NCBI RefSeq assembly: GCF_017876535.1 | Contig: NZ_JAGIOF010000001.1 | Coordinates: 1,860,001 to 1,924,000 of the forward strand | Direction of reading: 5' to 3' | Length of the DNA: 64,000 nt | DNA from: Paeniglutamicibacter kerguelensis | Lineage (GTDB): Bacteria; Actinomycetota; Actinomycetes; Actinomycetales; Micrococcaceae | In this document: positions 35,945 to 44,838 of the stretch, piece by piece | How the letters are laid out: each line of letters begins with the position of its first letter | Numbering within the stretch: position 1 is the stretch's first letter | Notes under the pieces: generated by a model | What the model was told of the DNA's origin: nothing | Databases searched by the model: none | What the model saw: only the letters and a program-made list of their open reading frames with translations | Translations under genes and position numbers: made by a program

Positions 35945-37132
35945 ATGACCGTATCGCCGCTCATCTGGGGCATCACCATCGTCGCCATCGTCGCTTTGCT
36001 GGCCTTCGACTACTTCTTCCACATCCGCAAGGCACACGTCCCCACCCTGCGGGAGGCCGCCATCTGGTCTTCCATCTACGTGGGCCTCGCTATCCTCTTC
36101 GGCATCTTGGTCTGGGTCTTCGGAGGACCAACGATGGGCTCGGAGTACTTCGCCGGATACATCACGGAAAAAGCGCTCTCCGTGGACAACCTCTTTGTCT
36201 TCCTGATCATCATCGCCAGCTTCCGGGTCCCCCGCGAGGACCAGCAAAAGGTGCTGCTCTTCGGCATCGTCTTTTCGCTGATCGCCCGGACCGGATTCAT
36301 CTTCCTGGGCGCGGCACTGATCAACTCCTTCGCCTGGGTGTTCTACATCTTCGGGCTGATCCTGCTCATCACCGCGGGCAACCTGCTCAAGCCCGGGGCC
36401 CACAACCAGGAACAAACGGACAACGTCATGGTCCGCCTGGCCAAGAAGTACTTCCACACCACCGACCATTACGACGGCGACAAGCTGTTCACCATGCACG
36501 AGGGCAAGAAGGCGCTCACGCCCATGCTGCTGGTGATGCTGGCGATCGGCGGCACCGACATCCTGTTCGCGCTGGACTCCATCCCCGCGATCTTCGGGCT
36601 GACCCAGAACGTCTACATCGTCTTCACCGCCACGGCCTTCTCCCTGATGGGACTGCGCCAGCTCTATTTCCTCATCGACGGGCTGCTGGACCGGCTCATC
36701 TACCTTTCCTACGGACTGGCGGCGATCCTGGCCTTCATCGGCGTCAAGCTGGTGCTCCACGCCCTCCACGAAAACAACCTGCCGTTCATCAACGGCGGCG
36801 AGCCCGTCCCGGTCGTGGAAATCTCCACGGCGCTCTCGCTCAGCGTCATCATCGGGATCCTGCTGGTGACGGTGGTGGCCTCGCTACTGAGCAAGGCGGG
36901 CAAGGCCCAGAATGCCATCAACAACGCCCGCCGGCATGCGATTGACTACCTGGACCTGGACTACACGGCCGATGCGGCCGAACGCGAGCGGATCTACACG
37001 CTGCTGACCCGGGAAGAGGCGCAGATCCTGGAAATGGACCCGAAATACCGCAACAAGGCCAAGGACGTGGACAAAATCCGGGAGCAGATCGCCGAAGCCC
37101 ACCGGCAACACAAGGAGTACCTGGGGCGATAG
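35945..37132 (+). CDS. TerC/Alx-family integral membrane protein
   Basis: 395 residues from ATG 35945. Eight or nine transmembrane helices with the TerC signatures ITEKALSVDNLFVFLIII (Asp in helix 3) and GGTDILFALDSIPAIFGLTQ (Asp pair), the likely metal-binding sites. N-terminus WGITIVAIVALLAFDYFF. The last 60 residues are a charged cytoplasmic helix (EEAQILEMDPKYRNKAKDVD). TerC/Alx proteins export manganese and help load exported metalloproteins. A USP gene follows 63 bases on and may be cotranscribed. Confidence 0.93.
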   Translation: MTVSPLIWGITIVAIVALLAFDYFFHIRKAHVPTLREAAIWSSIYVGLAILFGILVWVFGGPTMGSEYFAGYITEKALSVDNLFVFLIIIASFRVPREDQQKVLLFGIVFSLIARTGFIFLGAALINSFAWVFYIFGLILLITAGNLLKPGAHNQEQTDNVMVRLAKKYFHTTDHYDGDKLFTMHEGKKALTPMLLVMLAIGGTDILFALDSIPAIFGLTQNVYIVFTATAFSLMGLRQLYFLIDGLLDRLIYLSYGLAAILAFIGVKLVLHALHENNLPFINGGEPVPVVEISTALSLSVIIGILLVTVVASLLSKAGKAQNAINNARRHAIDYLDLDYTADAAERERIYTLLTREEAQILEMDPKYRNKAKDVDKIREQIAEAHRQHKEYLGR

Positions 37133-37195
37133 CTCCGTCCCGTTTGCCCGGAGCTCCCGAACAACGACCCGGCACAACCACCAAGGAGAAACGCA

Positions 37196-37696
37196 ATGAA
37201 CAACGAAAACACGTTTAATAGTACAAATCCGCTGCCGGAACCGGCATCGAGCAACAGCATCGTTGTCGGCCATGACGGATCCAAGGGCGCAAGCCATGCA
37301 TTCACCATGGCCATGGAGCTCGCAGCGGAACTCTCCGCACCCGTCGTCGTGGTCCGGTCCTGGTCGATCCTGACTGCACCAAAGCCGGCCGAATGGGAAT
37401 ACGGCTACGTGTCCTCGTTTGACGAGTACACCACCGCGGTGCGCGAGGAAATGATTCTCACCCTCAAGGGCACCGTCGAAAAGTTCGACAAGGTCCAGGT
37501 GGCCTACGAGCCCGTCCACGCACCTCCCGCCAAGAGCCTCATTGCCATCTCACACGATGCCCGCATGCTGGTGGTTGGAACCCGCGGGCACGGAGGATTC
37601 ACGGGAATGCTGCTGGGCTCCGTGAGCGAGCAATGCGTGCGCCACGCCGCCTGCCCCGTCCTGGTCGTGAGGCCCACACCTGCTACGAGCTGGTGA
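37196..37696 (+). CDS. Universal stress protein
   Basis: 166 residues from ATG 37196 with AAGGAG seven bases before. Single USP domain: SIVVGHDGSKGASHAFTMAM at the first strand and helix, and the ATP-binding loop MLVVGTRGHGGFTGMLLGSV followed by CPVLVVRP. The G-x2-G-x9-G-S spacing is intact, so it should bind ATP. Located directly after terC. Cytoplasmic stress and energy sensor. Confidence 0.94.
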   Translation: MNNENTFNSTNPLPEPASSNSIVVGHDGSKGASHAFTMAMELAAELSAPVVVVRSWSILTAPKPAEWEYGYVSSFDEYTTAVREEMILTLKGTVEKFDKVQVAYEPVHAPPAKSLIAISHDARMLVVGTRGHGGFTGMLLGSVSEQCVRHAACPVLVVRPTPATSW

Positions 37697-37944
37697 GGGA
37701 GAGCCTCAGAAACTCCTGGCTATCCTGGGCCGGGTGGCCGACCGCCGATCAAACGGCATTCATCCCCGCGGCAAGCAGTAGAAGGCAAGAACCCAAATAG
37801 ACGGGAGCCGAATTGGCTACTCATGAATAGTCGACCATGCCGGTAGAATCGAAATGCAATCCAGATGGCCAGCTTTGGTAGTAACCCTCAAACGTTCAGT
37901 GGTTAGGTCCATAAACAGACTTAACAGGCAATAATCTAAGGGTT

Positions 37945-38319
37945 ATGAACGCCATATGGGATCTAGAGGAACGCGCCGGCCGGCTCATTCGTGAAATCCG
38001 ATTGTTGGGATGCCTCAGCCAGAAGGACCTTGCCCGGCTACCAGATATTTCCAGCAGCATCATGGCCGACCACGAGCGCGGCAGGGGCTCCAGCATCGAG
38101 ACCTTCCGGAGTGTGCTCCGGGGCCCAGGCCGGGTCGACGATGTGCTTGAGCACTTGGAGGAGCACTATTCTGAGTCGACACCAATGAAGCTGCTTCGCG
38201 TTTCGAAGCGGAAACCAATGCGGGCGCAGAGAGCGCCAAAAAAGCCTAGTCGGACTAAAATTCAAAGAATTCAAAAGCATATAAAGGGCGACTGCCACTC
38301 CAATGAGGTGGCTCCCTGA
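37945..38319 (+). CDS. XRE-like helix-turn-helix protein
   Basis: 124 residues from ATG 37945, with AAGGG before it and TAATCT as a possible -10 just upstream. Residues 8-60 form a Cro/C1-type HTH (GRLIREIRLLGCLSQKDLAR and SSSIMADHERGRGSSIETFR), close to a minimal XRE domain. The tail is strongly basic (SKRKPMRAQRAPKKPSRTKI). Lower GC than the neighbours. It could be the antitoxin-like or regulator half of an acquired module, but no toxin is evident. Confidence 0.65.
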   Translation: MNAIWDLEERAGRLIREIRLLGCLSQKDLARLPDISSSIMADHERGRGSSIETFRSVLRGPGRVDDVLEHLEEHYSESTPMKLLRVSKRKPMRAQRAPKKPSRTKIQRIQKHIKGDCHSNEVAP

Positions 38320-38473
38320 CGCAAGCTGGCGCCATGAACACCATCCGAGTACTCGATGCCATTCAGCAAGTCATTGCCGGCCCTGACCTCCGGGCGCCTA
38401 TGTCACCGGCCGGTAGTCTCAATGGCTTGAAGGAGAGGCAGAGGAACCAGATCCAGGCGAATCACTGACACTT

Positions 38474-38806
38474 GTGCTGGTCACCGAGGAGAAAAGCATC
38501 GATCATCGCACCTTGTCCAAGATTTCCATGACGATCGAGGGTCATCTAGGCGTCAGCGAGGCCTTCATCAGCCGCGTCACCCAAACTGAGTGGGATTCCG
38601 CCGAGAGTGACTTCGTGCGGTACTTGAAAAATGCTAGTGACCTCGGGCCACTCAGAGCTTATGATCTGCTGAAAAATGCGGTGGGCGATGCTAATCAACT
38701 ACGTCTAAGCGTGGGAGATCGCGAGAACCGGGCTCGTGTTCCTGATGGTCGAAACTCCATCGCGCCTCAAATCAAGCGCGAAGACTGCTGGGTGCCCGAC
38801 TGCTAG
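38474..38806 (+). CDS. Hypothetical protein
   Basis: 110 codons from GTG 38474. The middle part reads like a genuine helical domain (KISMTIEGHLGVSEAFISRV, AESDFVRYLKNASDLGPLRA). The C-terminal third overlaps the opposite-strand frame at 38705, so only one of them may be real there. No family recognised and no good ribosome site. Confidence 0.3.
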   Translation: MLVTEEKSIDHRTLSKISMTIEGHLGVSEAFISRVTQTEWDSAESDFVRYLKNASDLGPLRAYDLLKNAVGDANQLRLSVGDRENRARVPDGRNSIAPQIKREDCWVPDC

Positions 38807-38992
38807 GCGCACGATCTGCAGCACGGTGATCGCCTCATGATCACGGCGCAAGAAAGGCACTTCCTCTGGCCTGAAGTCTTCAGCGCGAATAGCCACAGTA
38901 GGGTGCCTACGAAGGGTCATACCAGCGTCAGTAATGGTCAGCTCGTAAAAGCTGCCAGTCGAAGTACGAAAAGTGCACGAGTCGCGATCCAT
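38705..38992 (-). CDS. Hypothetical protein
   Basis: 95 codons from ATG 38992. MDRDSCTFRTSTGSFYELTI followed by MTLRRHPTVAIRAEDFRPEE suggests a small beta-rich domain. It overlaps the plus-strand hypothetical frame by about 100 bases. No family recognised. Confidence 0.35.
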   Translation of the reverse strand: MDRDSCTFRTSTGSFYELTITDAGMTLRRHPTVAIRAEDFRPEEVPFLRRDHEAITVLQIVRLAVGHPAVFALDLRRDGVSTIRNTSPVLAISHA

Positions 38993-39148
38993 GAGCCCAA
39001 GCTATCAGCCAGCCAAGATCATTTGGGGATCCCCTATGTGTCAGGGGTGAACGGAAGCACGATGACATAGCAACTTCAGTTTAATCGTGTGGGGCAAGAA
39101 CCAGGAAACCAAACTTTGTTTCTCACCTTGTTTTGTTCGGGCTCGGCC

Positions 39149-39565
39149 AACCAGCCGGTCCGGGTTTTGGGGAACGCCGTCGGAGGCAAGCTTCCATTGT
39201 GGAACGTGGATCTCGAGGGTCGCTGTCTGCGCCAACCACACCAACGTCCGTGCGTCGTTGACAAGAGGATAGATATTGTCGTGGTCCATGTGATGCACTC
39301 TCTGGCGCTGCACCCACTCCGGGGTGGCTGCATCAAGATTCTTCTGGAAGAAGCTCTTGCCGGGGCATGCTTCCGTCCCCACGCCGTCCACCCATCGCTT
39401 GCGGGTTGCGGGCCGGTTCTTAGCCCACGGAAGCAAAACTGGGGCAACCTGCAGGTAGTACATGGCCACGTCCAGCTTGGTGGTGCCGGATTCCGGATAC
39501 AGAACTTTCCCGGGATTGGTAAGCCGGACCGTTGCACCATCAACCTCCAGTTCCTGCGCGCTCAT
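39149..39565 (-). pseudogene. LigD polymerase-domain fragment
   Basis: ATG 39565 starts MSAQELEVDGATVRLTNPGK, then KVLYPESGTTKLDVAMYYLQ, RKRWVDGVGTEACPGKSFFQ and LVNDARTLVWLAQTATLEIH, the N-terminal half of the LigD (NHEJ) polymerase/primase domain. Similarity stops at NPDRLV; the following 35 codons are unrelated. The catalytic Asp pair of the polymerase lies beyond the break, so no activity is expected. No Ku gene is in the window. Confidence 0.8.
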
Positions 39566-39989
39566 GCTGAGCCCGGGCCTTGGCAGCGGATCATGCTCTC
39601 GCCATCGCAGACACGGGTAGCGACGCTCTCCAGCCAGTAGGCATGTGCAACGCATGTTTGCTTGATGTGTCCCCGGAACCGTCCGCAACAGGGACCGGGA
39701 TCGGTCGTGGACCCGGAGCTACGCCGTCATTCATTCGACTTCCCTTTCACCGTCACCCATCGACTTTCCATGCTGGTGCAGGCACCAAGAGATGTCTAGA
39801 GCCGTACAAGCCCGGGGGGTCGGATTTAGCCGCCGAATGTACGCATCAAGTGGTTCAGTAGTTTCATTGACTTCCCTATGCCCAGAGCCGTTCCGGGGCT
39901 ACGCTGTCGATCATGTTAGTGGTCTGGACTGGTGTTCCCGCCTCGGGTCCCCCTGGCCGGGCCATGCCACGTAAGCTTTGGAGAGACGC
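39566..39989. other. Spacer, no supported gene
   Basis: No gene seen. The ribosome site of the ABC1 kinase lies at the right end (GGAGAG at 39980-39985). Confidence 0.4.
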
Positions 39990-41636
39990 TTGACTACGCA
40001 CTTTGAACGTTACGCCGAGGTCGCGGAAATTCTTGCCCGGCATGGTTTCGGTTCGTTGACGGCCATTCTGGGTCTCGAACGGCTGCAGATGGGCTCCATG
40101 CCCCGTTCGTCCGGCCAGCTCGGAAATCCGGATCGACTGGCTCTGGCGCTGGAGGAGCTGGGTCCCACCTTTATCAAGCTTGGGCAGGTGCTTTCGACGC
40201 GGCCGGACGTTCTTCCACAGGACTACCTGACCGCGCTTTCCAGGCTACAAGACGGTGCGCCGCCCATATCTACAGAGATCATCCGTTCCTTGATCGAACA
40301 GGAGTTGGGTGCAACACCCGAGGAAATTTTTGCCGATTTCAGTGATGTCCCCATGGCCAGCGCGTCCATCGGCCAAGCCCACGCGGCGACGCTGCACGAC
40401 GGCACTGCTGTCATCATCAAGGTTCGCAGGCCCGGTGTTGTCGCACAGGTTCAAGAGGATCTGGAGATCCTGCAGAACCTGGCCCATCAGGCGAGCCGCA
40501 ATTGGCCGGCGGTTGCCGACTACAACATCGAGGCAATAGCGGCTGCCTTTGCAACAACGCTGCGGGCCGAATTGAACTACCTCAACGAAGGCAGAAATGC
40601 GGAAAGGTTTGCGAGCAATTTTGCCGACGACACAAGCATCCATATTCCGAAAATCTACTGGGAAACGACGACTTCCCGCGTTTTGACCATCGAACGAATC
40701 TACGGGCTCAAGATCGATGATGCCGAGGTCCGCGCCATGCCTCTGGCGGCCAGGGACGAGCTGGCTCACCGAGTCACGCGAGCGTTTGCCAAAATGATCT
40801 TTGATGATGGGTTCTTCCATGCGGACCCCCACCCCGGAAACCTATTTGTTGAATCCTCAGGGTGCATCGGCTTGATCGATTTTGGAATGGTCGGCGAGGT
40901 GAACGAACATCTCCGAGACCAACTCGCCAAGCTCCTATTCGCCTTCAGCAGGAACGACCCAGACCGAATTGCCCGAGCCCTCATGAAAATTTCTGTCCAC
41001 AGGACCACCACAAACCGGGAACTACTTCAGCGGGACATCGCACACTTCATTGAGCAATACCAAGGCCGGATCCTTGGTGAAACCCAGCTAACGTCCCTTA
41101 TCAGCGAACTACTGGCCATCCTGCGCACCCACCATCTTCAACTGCCAAGTGAAATGGCCATGCTGGCAAAGATGATCCTAATGACCGAAGGCATGGGTGG
41201 TCGCCTCAATCCCGAATTCAACGTTGCTGCGGTGCTCAAGCCGTACGCCAGCAGGCTGGCCATTGAACGGCTCGACCCCCGCAGGCTCCCTGGATTGCTC
41301 AAACAGGTGGGACTGGATGCTGCAGACCTTGGATCCGATCTACCCGAGCTGTTGGGGCGTGCGCTCCGCAACCTCGAGGACGGACCCGAAGTCCGTCTCC
41401 GTTCCGATGACCTCCTACCGCTGGCAGACCGGGCGGAACGCATCGGGAATCGCCTCGTGGCCAGCATCATTCTCGCAGCATTCATTCGCGGAATTGGAGA
41501 TCTAACAACCGCCGACAGTGAACGTTTACGTTCGTGGCAAGGCAATCTGCTTGCGGGTGGAATCGGCGCGCTGGCTGCTATTGGCGGTTATCTTGCGTGG
41601 TCCTCCCGGCCAAATGCACGCCGTCCTCGGCCGTAG
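39990..41636 (+). CDS. ABC1/UbiB (AarF) atypical protein kinase-like protein
   Basis: 548 residues. TTG 39990 is preferred since GGAGAG sits four bases before; TTG 39978 would add four residues. Signature KxGQ motif: TFIKLGQVLSTRPDVLP. ATP-binding features: ASIGQAHAATLHDGTAV, VIIKVRRPG, the ExD-like LNYLNEGRNAERF, and ADPHPGNLFVESSGCIGLID, then DFGMVG. A C-terminal helix (AGGIGALAAIGGYLAW) anchors the protein in the membrane. UbiB-type proteins are ATPases needed for quinone synthesis or lipid homeostasis. Stands alone. Confidence 0.92.
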   Translation: MTTHFERYAEVAEILARHGFGSLTAILGLERLQMGSMPRSSGQLGNPDRLALALEELGPTFIKLGQVLSTRPDVLPQDYLTALSRLQDGAPPISTEIIRSLIEQELGATPEEIFADFSDVPMASASIGQAHAATLHDGTAVIIKVRRPGVVAQVQEDLEILQNLAHQASRNWPAVADYNIEAIAAAFATTLRAELNYLNEGRNAERFASNFADDTSIHIPKIYWETTTSRVLTIERIYGLKIDDAEVRAMPLAARDELAHRVTRAFAKMIFDDGFFHADPHPGNLFVESSGCIGLIDFGMVGEVNEHLRDQLAKLLFAFSRNDPDRIARALMKISVHRTTTNRELLQRDIAHFIEQYQGRILGETQLTSLISELLAILRTHHLQLPSEMAMLAKMILMTEGMGGRLNPEFNVAAVLKPYASRLAIERLDPRRLPGLLKQVGLDAADLGSDLPELLGRALRNLEDGPEVRLRSDDLLPLADRAERIGNRLVASIILAAFIRGIGDLTTADSERLRSWQGNLLAGGIGALAAIGGYLAWSSRPNARRPRP

Positions 41637-42501
41637 TAATGCGGTTCCGTCTCCGGCACCGCCCTGCGGCAGCCCTCGATTTGCAAGCTGGCGAAACCAT
41701 CCAGAAAGTTCAACTGAACACGAACAGCACCATCGTGGAACACCAGAACCAACCCAAAAAGAACCGCGCCAACGGTTCGCAACACTATCCACCTGATATA
41801 TGAGCGGGCTGGCTCTGAAAGCCGGACCCCGTCCAAGCGGCGCTGCATTCGTTGGCGCGCATACGTACGCATATCAACGGATCGACTGGGCTAAGGCCCA
41901 GCGCTTGAGAACTCTGTCATCATTGCGCGGCTCGCCCCATCTACCCATGTGAGAGCACTCCATGACGCGACGGATTTGGCTCCTACAGGGCGATGGAAGG
42001 GGTAACTCAATAGGACCTAAGACTCTAACGAGTTCAAGTGTTCAAACGTAGCCTCGTGAACACCTGCGACATCATCGCAGCGCAATCAACCACTGACATC
42101 CAAGGATTACAACCAGAGCAGGCAACAGGCAGGAGACCCTTGGACTACCTTCGATGCGGCTTTCTGGTTGTTCCATCTGGCCAGGCGTTGACTGGCGGGA
42201 AATCCTGCACACGTGTCCGACCGGAGGCAAACCAAGATCCATCTTCGACGGAATTCCGCAGCTCGATAATATGACCAACCCAGAACCCTCACGCATTGTG
42301 CCGCCGAGGTCGGCGCTCCGATCATCATCCATTGCCATCCTCGTCATCTTCATCATCGACCAGGAGAAGGCTATGGAATGTTGTATGGGTGCTGGCCGGG
42401 CCAATGCCGCTTTCCCGCCTAAAGAATACTGCCGCCACTGACGCTGCATTCCAGGCCCGACCCTTGATCGTCTCGGTCATCGAACCGTTGGAAGGACCCG
42501 C
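41637..42501. other. Spacer upstream of alcohol dehydrogenase
   Basis: About 860 bases without a supported gene. An imperfect palindrome AGGACCTAAGACTCT (about 42013) is a weak DosR-box-like match, but lies 480 bases from the next gene. Confidence 0.35.
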
Positions 42502-43572
42502 ATGAAAGCCCTGATCTACAAAGGGCCTGGCGAGAAGTCATGGTCGGACGTTCCAAATCCACAACTCATCAATCCCGGTGATGCGATAGTGCGGGTGGAA
42601 ACCACCACCATCTGTGGCACCGACCTTCACATTCTTAAGGGGGATGTCCCAGCCGTGCAGCCGGGACGGATTCTGGGCCACGAAGGGGTCGGAACCGTCG
42701 TGGAAGTGGGCACGAGCGTCCATGACCTGGTGGTGGGCGATCGCGTCTTGATCTCCTGCATCAAATCATGCGGCCACTGTCCCAACTGCCGCTCGGGCCT
42801 GTATTCCCACTGCCTTGGCGACGAAGGCCAATCGGGCATCGGCTGGGTGTTTGGCCACCTGATAGACGGTACCCAAGCCGAATTCGTTCGGGTGCCGTAC
42901 GCGGACAACTCGCTGTACAAACTACCCGACGGAGTCAGCGACACCGAGGCCGTCATGCTCTCCGACATTCTGCCGACAGGCTTTGAGATCGGCGTTCTGT
43001 CAGGCGGGGTCAAGCCCGGCGACGTCGTGGCAGTCATCGGAGCCGGCCCGGTGGGACTGGCGGCGATCGCCACCGCCGGACTCTGCGGCGCGGGAACAAT
43101 CGTAGCCATCGACCGCGATGAAAACAGGCTCCGGCAAGCCAGGGAATTCGGCGCAACGGACATTGTCGATTCCTCTGCAGTCGACTGGCGCGAAAAGGTC
43201 ATGGCCCTCACCGACGGGGCAGGCGTCGAGGTGGCCATCGAGGCCGTCGGCCTGCCCGAAACCTTCACCATGGCCATCGACCTCGCCCGCCCCGGCGGCC
43301 GCATCGCAAACATCGGCGTCCAGGGCAAGAGCGTCGACCTGGCGCTGCAGGACCTATGGATCCGAAACATCAGTATCAGCATGGGCCTGGTCAATACCAA
43401 CACCACACCCATGCTGCTCAAGCTTGTGGCACAGCACAAGATCCCGGCTGCCAAGTTTGCAACGCACACCTTCACGTTCGACCAGATGCTTGAAGCGTAC
43501 GACACCTTTGCCCGAGCAACGGAGACGAAGGCGCTGAAAGTCATTATCACGCACCAGCCAACCCAGCCCTGA
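42502..43572 (+). CDS. Zinc-dependent alcohol dehydrogenase family protein
   Basis: 356 residues from ATG 42502, with GGAAGG before it. Medium-chain dehydrogenase: catalytic zinc ligands Cys38 (TTICGTDLH) and His60-Glu61 (GHEGVG), structural zinc Cys90, Cys93, Cys96 and Cys104 (CGHCPNC...HC), and the NAD(P) fold VIGAGPVGLAAIATA followed by AIDRDENR. Close in type to the secondary-alcohol or threonine dehydrogenase-like group that prefers small alcohols and aldehydes. First gene of an operon with an F420/NADP-reductase-like protein and a USP; it could reoxidise NADH when respiration is limited. Confidence 0.94.
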   Translation: MKALIYKGPGEKSWSDVPNPQLINPGDAIVRVETTTICGTDLHILKGDVPAVQPGRILGHEGVGTVVEVGTSVHDLVVGDRVLISCIKSCGHCPNCRSGLYSHCLGDEGQSGIGWVFGHLIDGTQAEFVRVPYADNSLYKLPDGVSDTEAVMLSDILPTGFEIGVLSGGVKPGDVVAVIGAGPVGLAAIATAGLCGAGTIVAIDRDENRLRQAREFGATDIVDSSAVDWREKVMALTDGAGVEVAIEAVGLPETFTMAIDLARPGGRIANIGVQGKSVDLALQDLWIRNISISMGLVNTNTTPMLLKLVAQHKIPAAKFATHTFTFDQMLEAYDTFARATETKALKVIITHQPTQP

Positions 43573-43586
43573 AAGGCATCAACACC

Positions 43587-44228
43587 ATGGAACAGATCAC
43601 CATCATTGGCAACGGGCATATGGCCCGTTCTCTCGCCGTCCGCATGATCAAGGGCCGGCATTCCGTATTGATCCTGGGCCGCAATGAAGGCAAGACCCGG
43701 GACCTCGTTGAGTTCCTCGGTGCCGGAGCACACGGCGGCAGAGAGGGCACCTCCATCGAGGGCGACCTCGTGTTCCTGGCGGTCCCCTTTGAAGAGGGCA
43801 GGAAGGCGGTATCTGCCTATGGCAGTGCCCTCGCTGGCAAGGTCGTCGTTGACATCAGCAATCCCGTGGACCTGGCCACCTTCGACCGGCTTTTGGTTCG
43901 CGAGGACACGTCAGCCGCGGAATCGATCGCATTGCTTGCGGGCCCGACCACCGACGTTGTCAAGGCCTTCAACACCTGCCTGGCCAAGCCGCTGGAAGCA
44001 GGGTCCGTGGCCGGGTTCCCCTTGGACGTCTTCATTGCCGGCGACTCCGAACAGGCCAAGGCCACGGTCAGCGCGGTGGCCGCGAACTCCGGCCTGCGCC
44101 CGATCGATGTCGGGCCGCTCAAGCGGGCACGCCAGCTTGAATCCATGATGCTCTTGGTCATGGGCCTTCAGGTCAACCCCGAACACAAGAACTTCAACTG
44201 GGACACGTCACTCAAGATCCTTCCCTAG
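43587..44228 (+). CDS. NADPH-dependent F420 reductase-like NAD(P)-binding protein
   Basis: 213 residues from ATG 43587, 14 bases after the dehydrogenase. Rossmann motif IIGNGHMARSLAVRMIKG at the N-terminus; VFLAVPFEEG and VDISNPVD follow the order of the F420:NADP oxidoreductase/NPD family (PF03807), as does KAFNTCLAKPL. No F420-synthesis genes are nearby, so the partner could be F420 or another acceptor. Cotranscription with the flanking genes is likely from spacing. Confidence 0.85.
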   Translation: MEQITIIGNGHMARSLAVRMIKGRHSVLILGRNEGKTRDLVEFLGAGAHGGREGTSIEGDLVFLAVPFEEGRKAVSAYGSALAGKVVVDISNPVDLATFDRLLVREDTSAAESIALLAGPTTDVVKAFNTCLAKPLEAGSVAGFPLDVFIAGDSEQAKATVSAVAANSGLRPIDVGPLKRARQLESMMLLVMGLQVNPEHKNFNWDTSLKILP

Positions 44229-44235
44229 GAAAACG

Positions 44236-44691
44236 ATGGAACCGACAACAGAATCCTCCGGTCGCGTCATTGCCGGCATAGACGGATCCGAGCACTCAGC
44301 ACGCATCCTGAAAACCGCCGCACGGATCGCGGGAGCGCTGAAGCTTCGCCTCGACGTCATCTGCTGTTGGAAGGAGCCGGGCATTTACCTTGCCGCGGAA
44401 ATTCCAGGCGGCGGGTTCCAGGAGGCAGACATCCTGGAGAGTGAAGCCCGACGCCTGGTCGAGCGCACGCTCAGCAGGGCGTTCGGCCCGGAACGGCCCA
44501 CCAGGATGAGTGTCGAGCTGAGGCGCGGCAACCCCGCAAAGATCCTCGTCGAGGAAAGTCTCAACGCGCGAATGCTGGTCTTGGGCCGACGCGGCGGGGG
44601 CGGTTTCCTTGGTCTACGGATCGGGTCGGTTGCCGCTGCCTGTGCAGCGCATGCCCACTGTCCGGTTCTCGTTGTCAACGATGACGCATAG
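44236..44691 (+). CDS. Universal stress protein
   Basis: 151 residues from ATG 44236, seven bases after the preceding stop, with AGGAAAACG before it. Begins with RVIAGIDGSEHSARILKTAA and has the ATP loop MLVLGRRGGGGFLGLRIGSV, then CPVLVVND. The Gly pattern is intact. Third gene of the dehydrogenase operon; a strong terminator follows about 90 bases downstream. Confidence 0.93.
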   Translation: MEPTTESSGRVIAGIDGSEHSARILKTAARIAGALKLRLDVICCWKEPGIYLAAEIPGGGFQEADILESEARRLVERTLSRAFGPERPTRMSVELRRGNPAKILVEESLNARMLVLGRRGGGGFLGLRIGSVAAACAAHAHCPVLVVNDDA

Positions 44692-44777
44692 ACGGTGCCT
44701 GGCCGGGGCTTCGCGAGGCATCCCCGCCTGCTCGTCAACGGGTTTCGTGCCCACCACGGCCGACGTCCAACACCTGC

Positions 44778-44817
44778 GGACCCGTCTGAACCACGAATGC
44801 CTGGTTCAGACGGGTCC
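44778..44817. terminator. Bidirectional intrinsic terminator between convergent genes
   Basis: Perfect 16-bp stem (GGACCCGTCTGAACCA, 44778-44793, with its complement at 44802-44817) around an 8-base loop, sitting between the USP gene and the end of the MBL gene. GTT follows; the T-run is minimal in both directions but the stem is the strongest in the window. Confidence 0.8.
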
Positions 44818-44838
44818 GTTCCGGTGCTTCACACGAGC

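Larger units (their letters stand above)
38320..39148. other. Lower-GC accessory stretch with two overlapping hypothetical frames
   Basis: Besides the two hypothetical frames listed here, a 43-codon frame at 38334 (MNTIRVLDAIQQVIAG) follows the HTH gene. All have weak ribosome sites. The whole 37.9-39.1 kb stretch differs in composition from its flanks. Confidence 0.4.

Noticed and set aside
35570..36769. A minus-strand open frame of 399 codons
   Set aside because: Antisense to TerC. The Glu/Asp/Gln-rich translation is typical of the complement of a hydrophobic gene.
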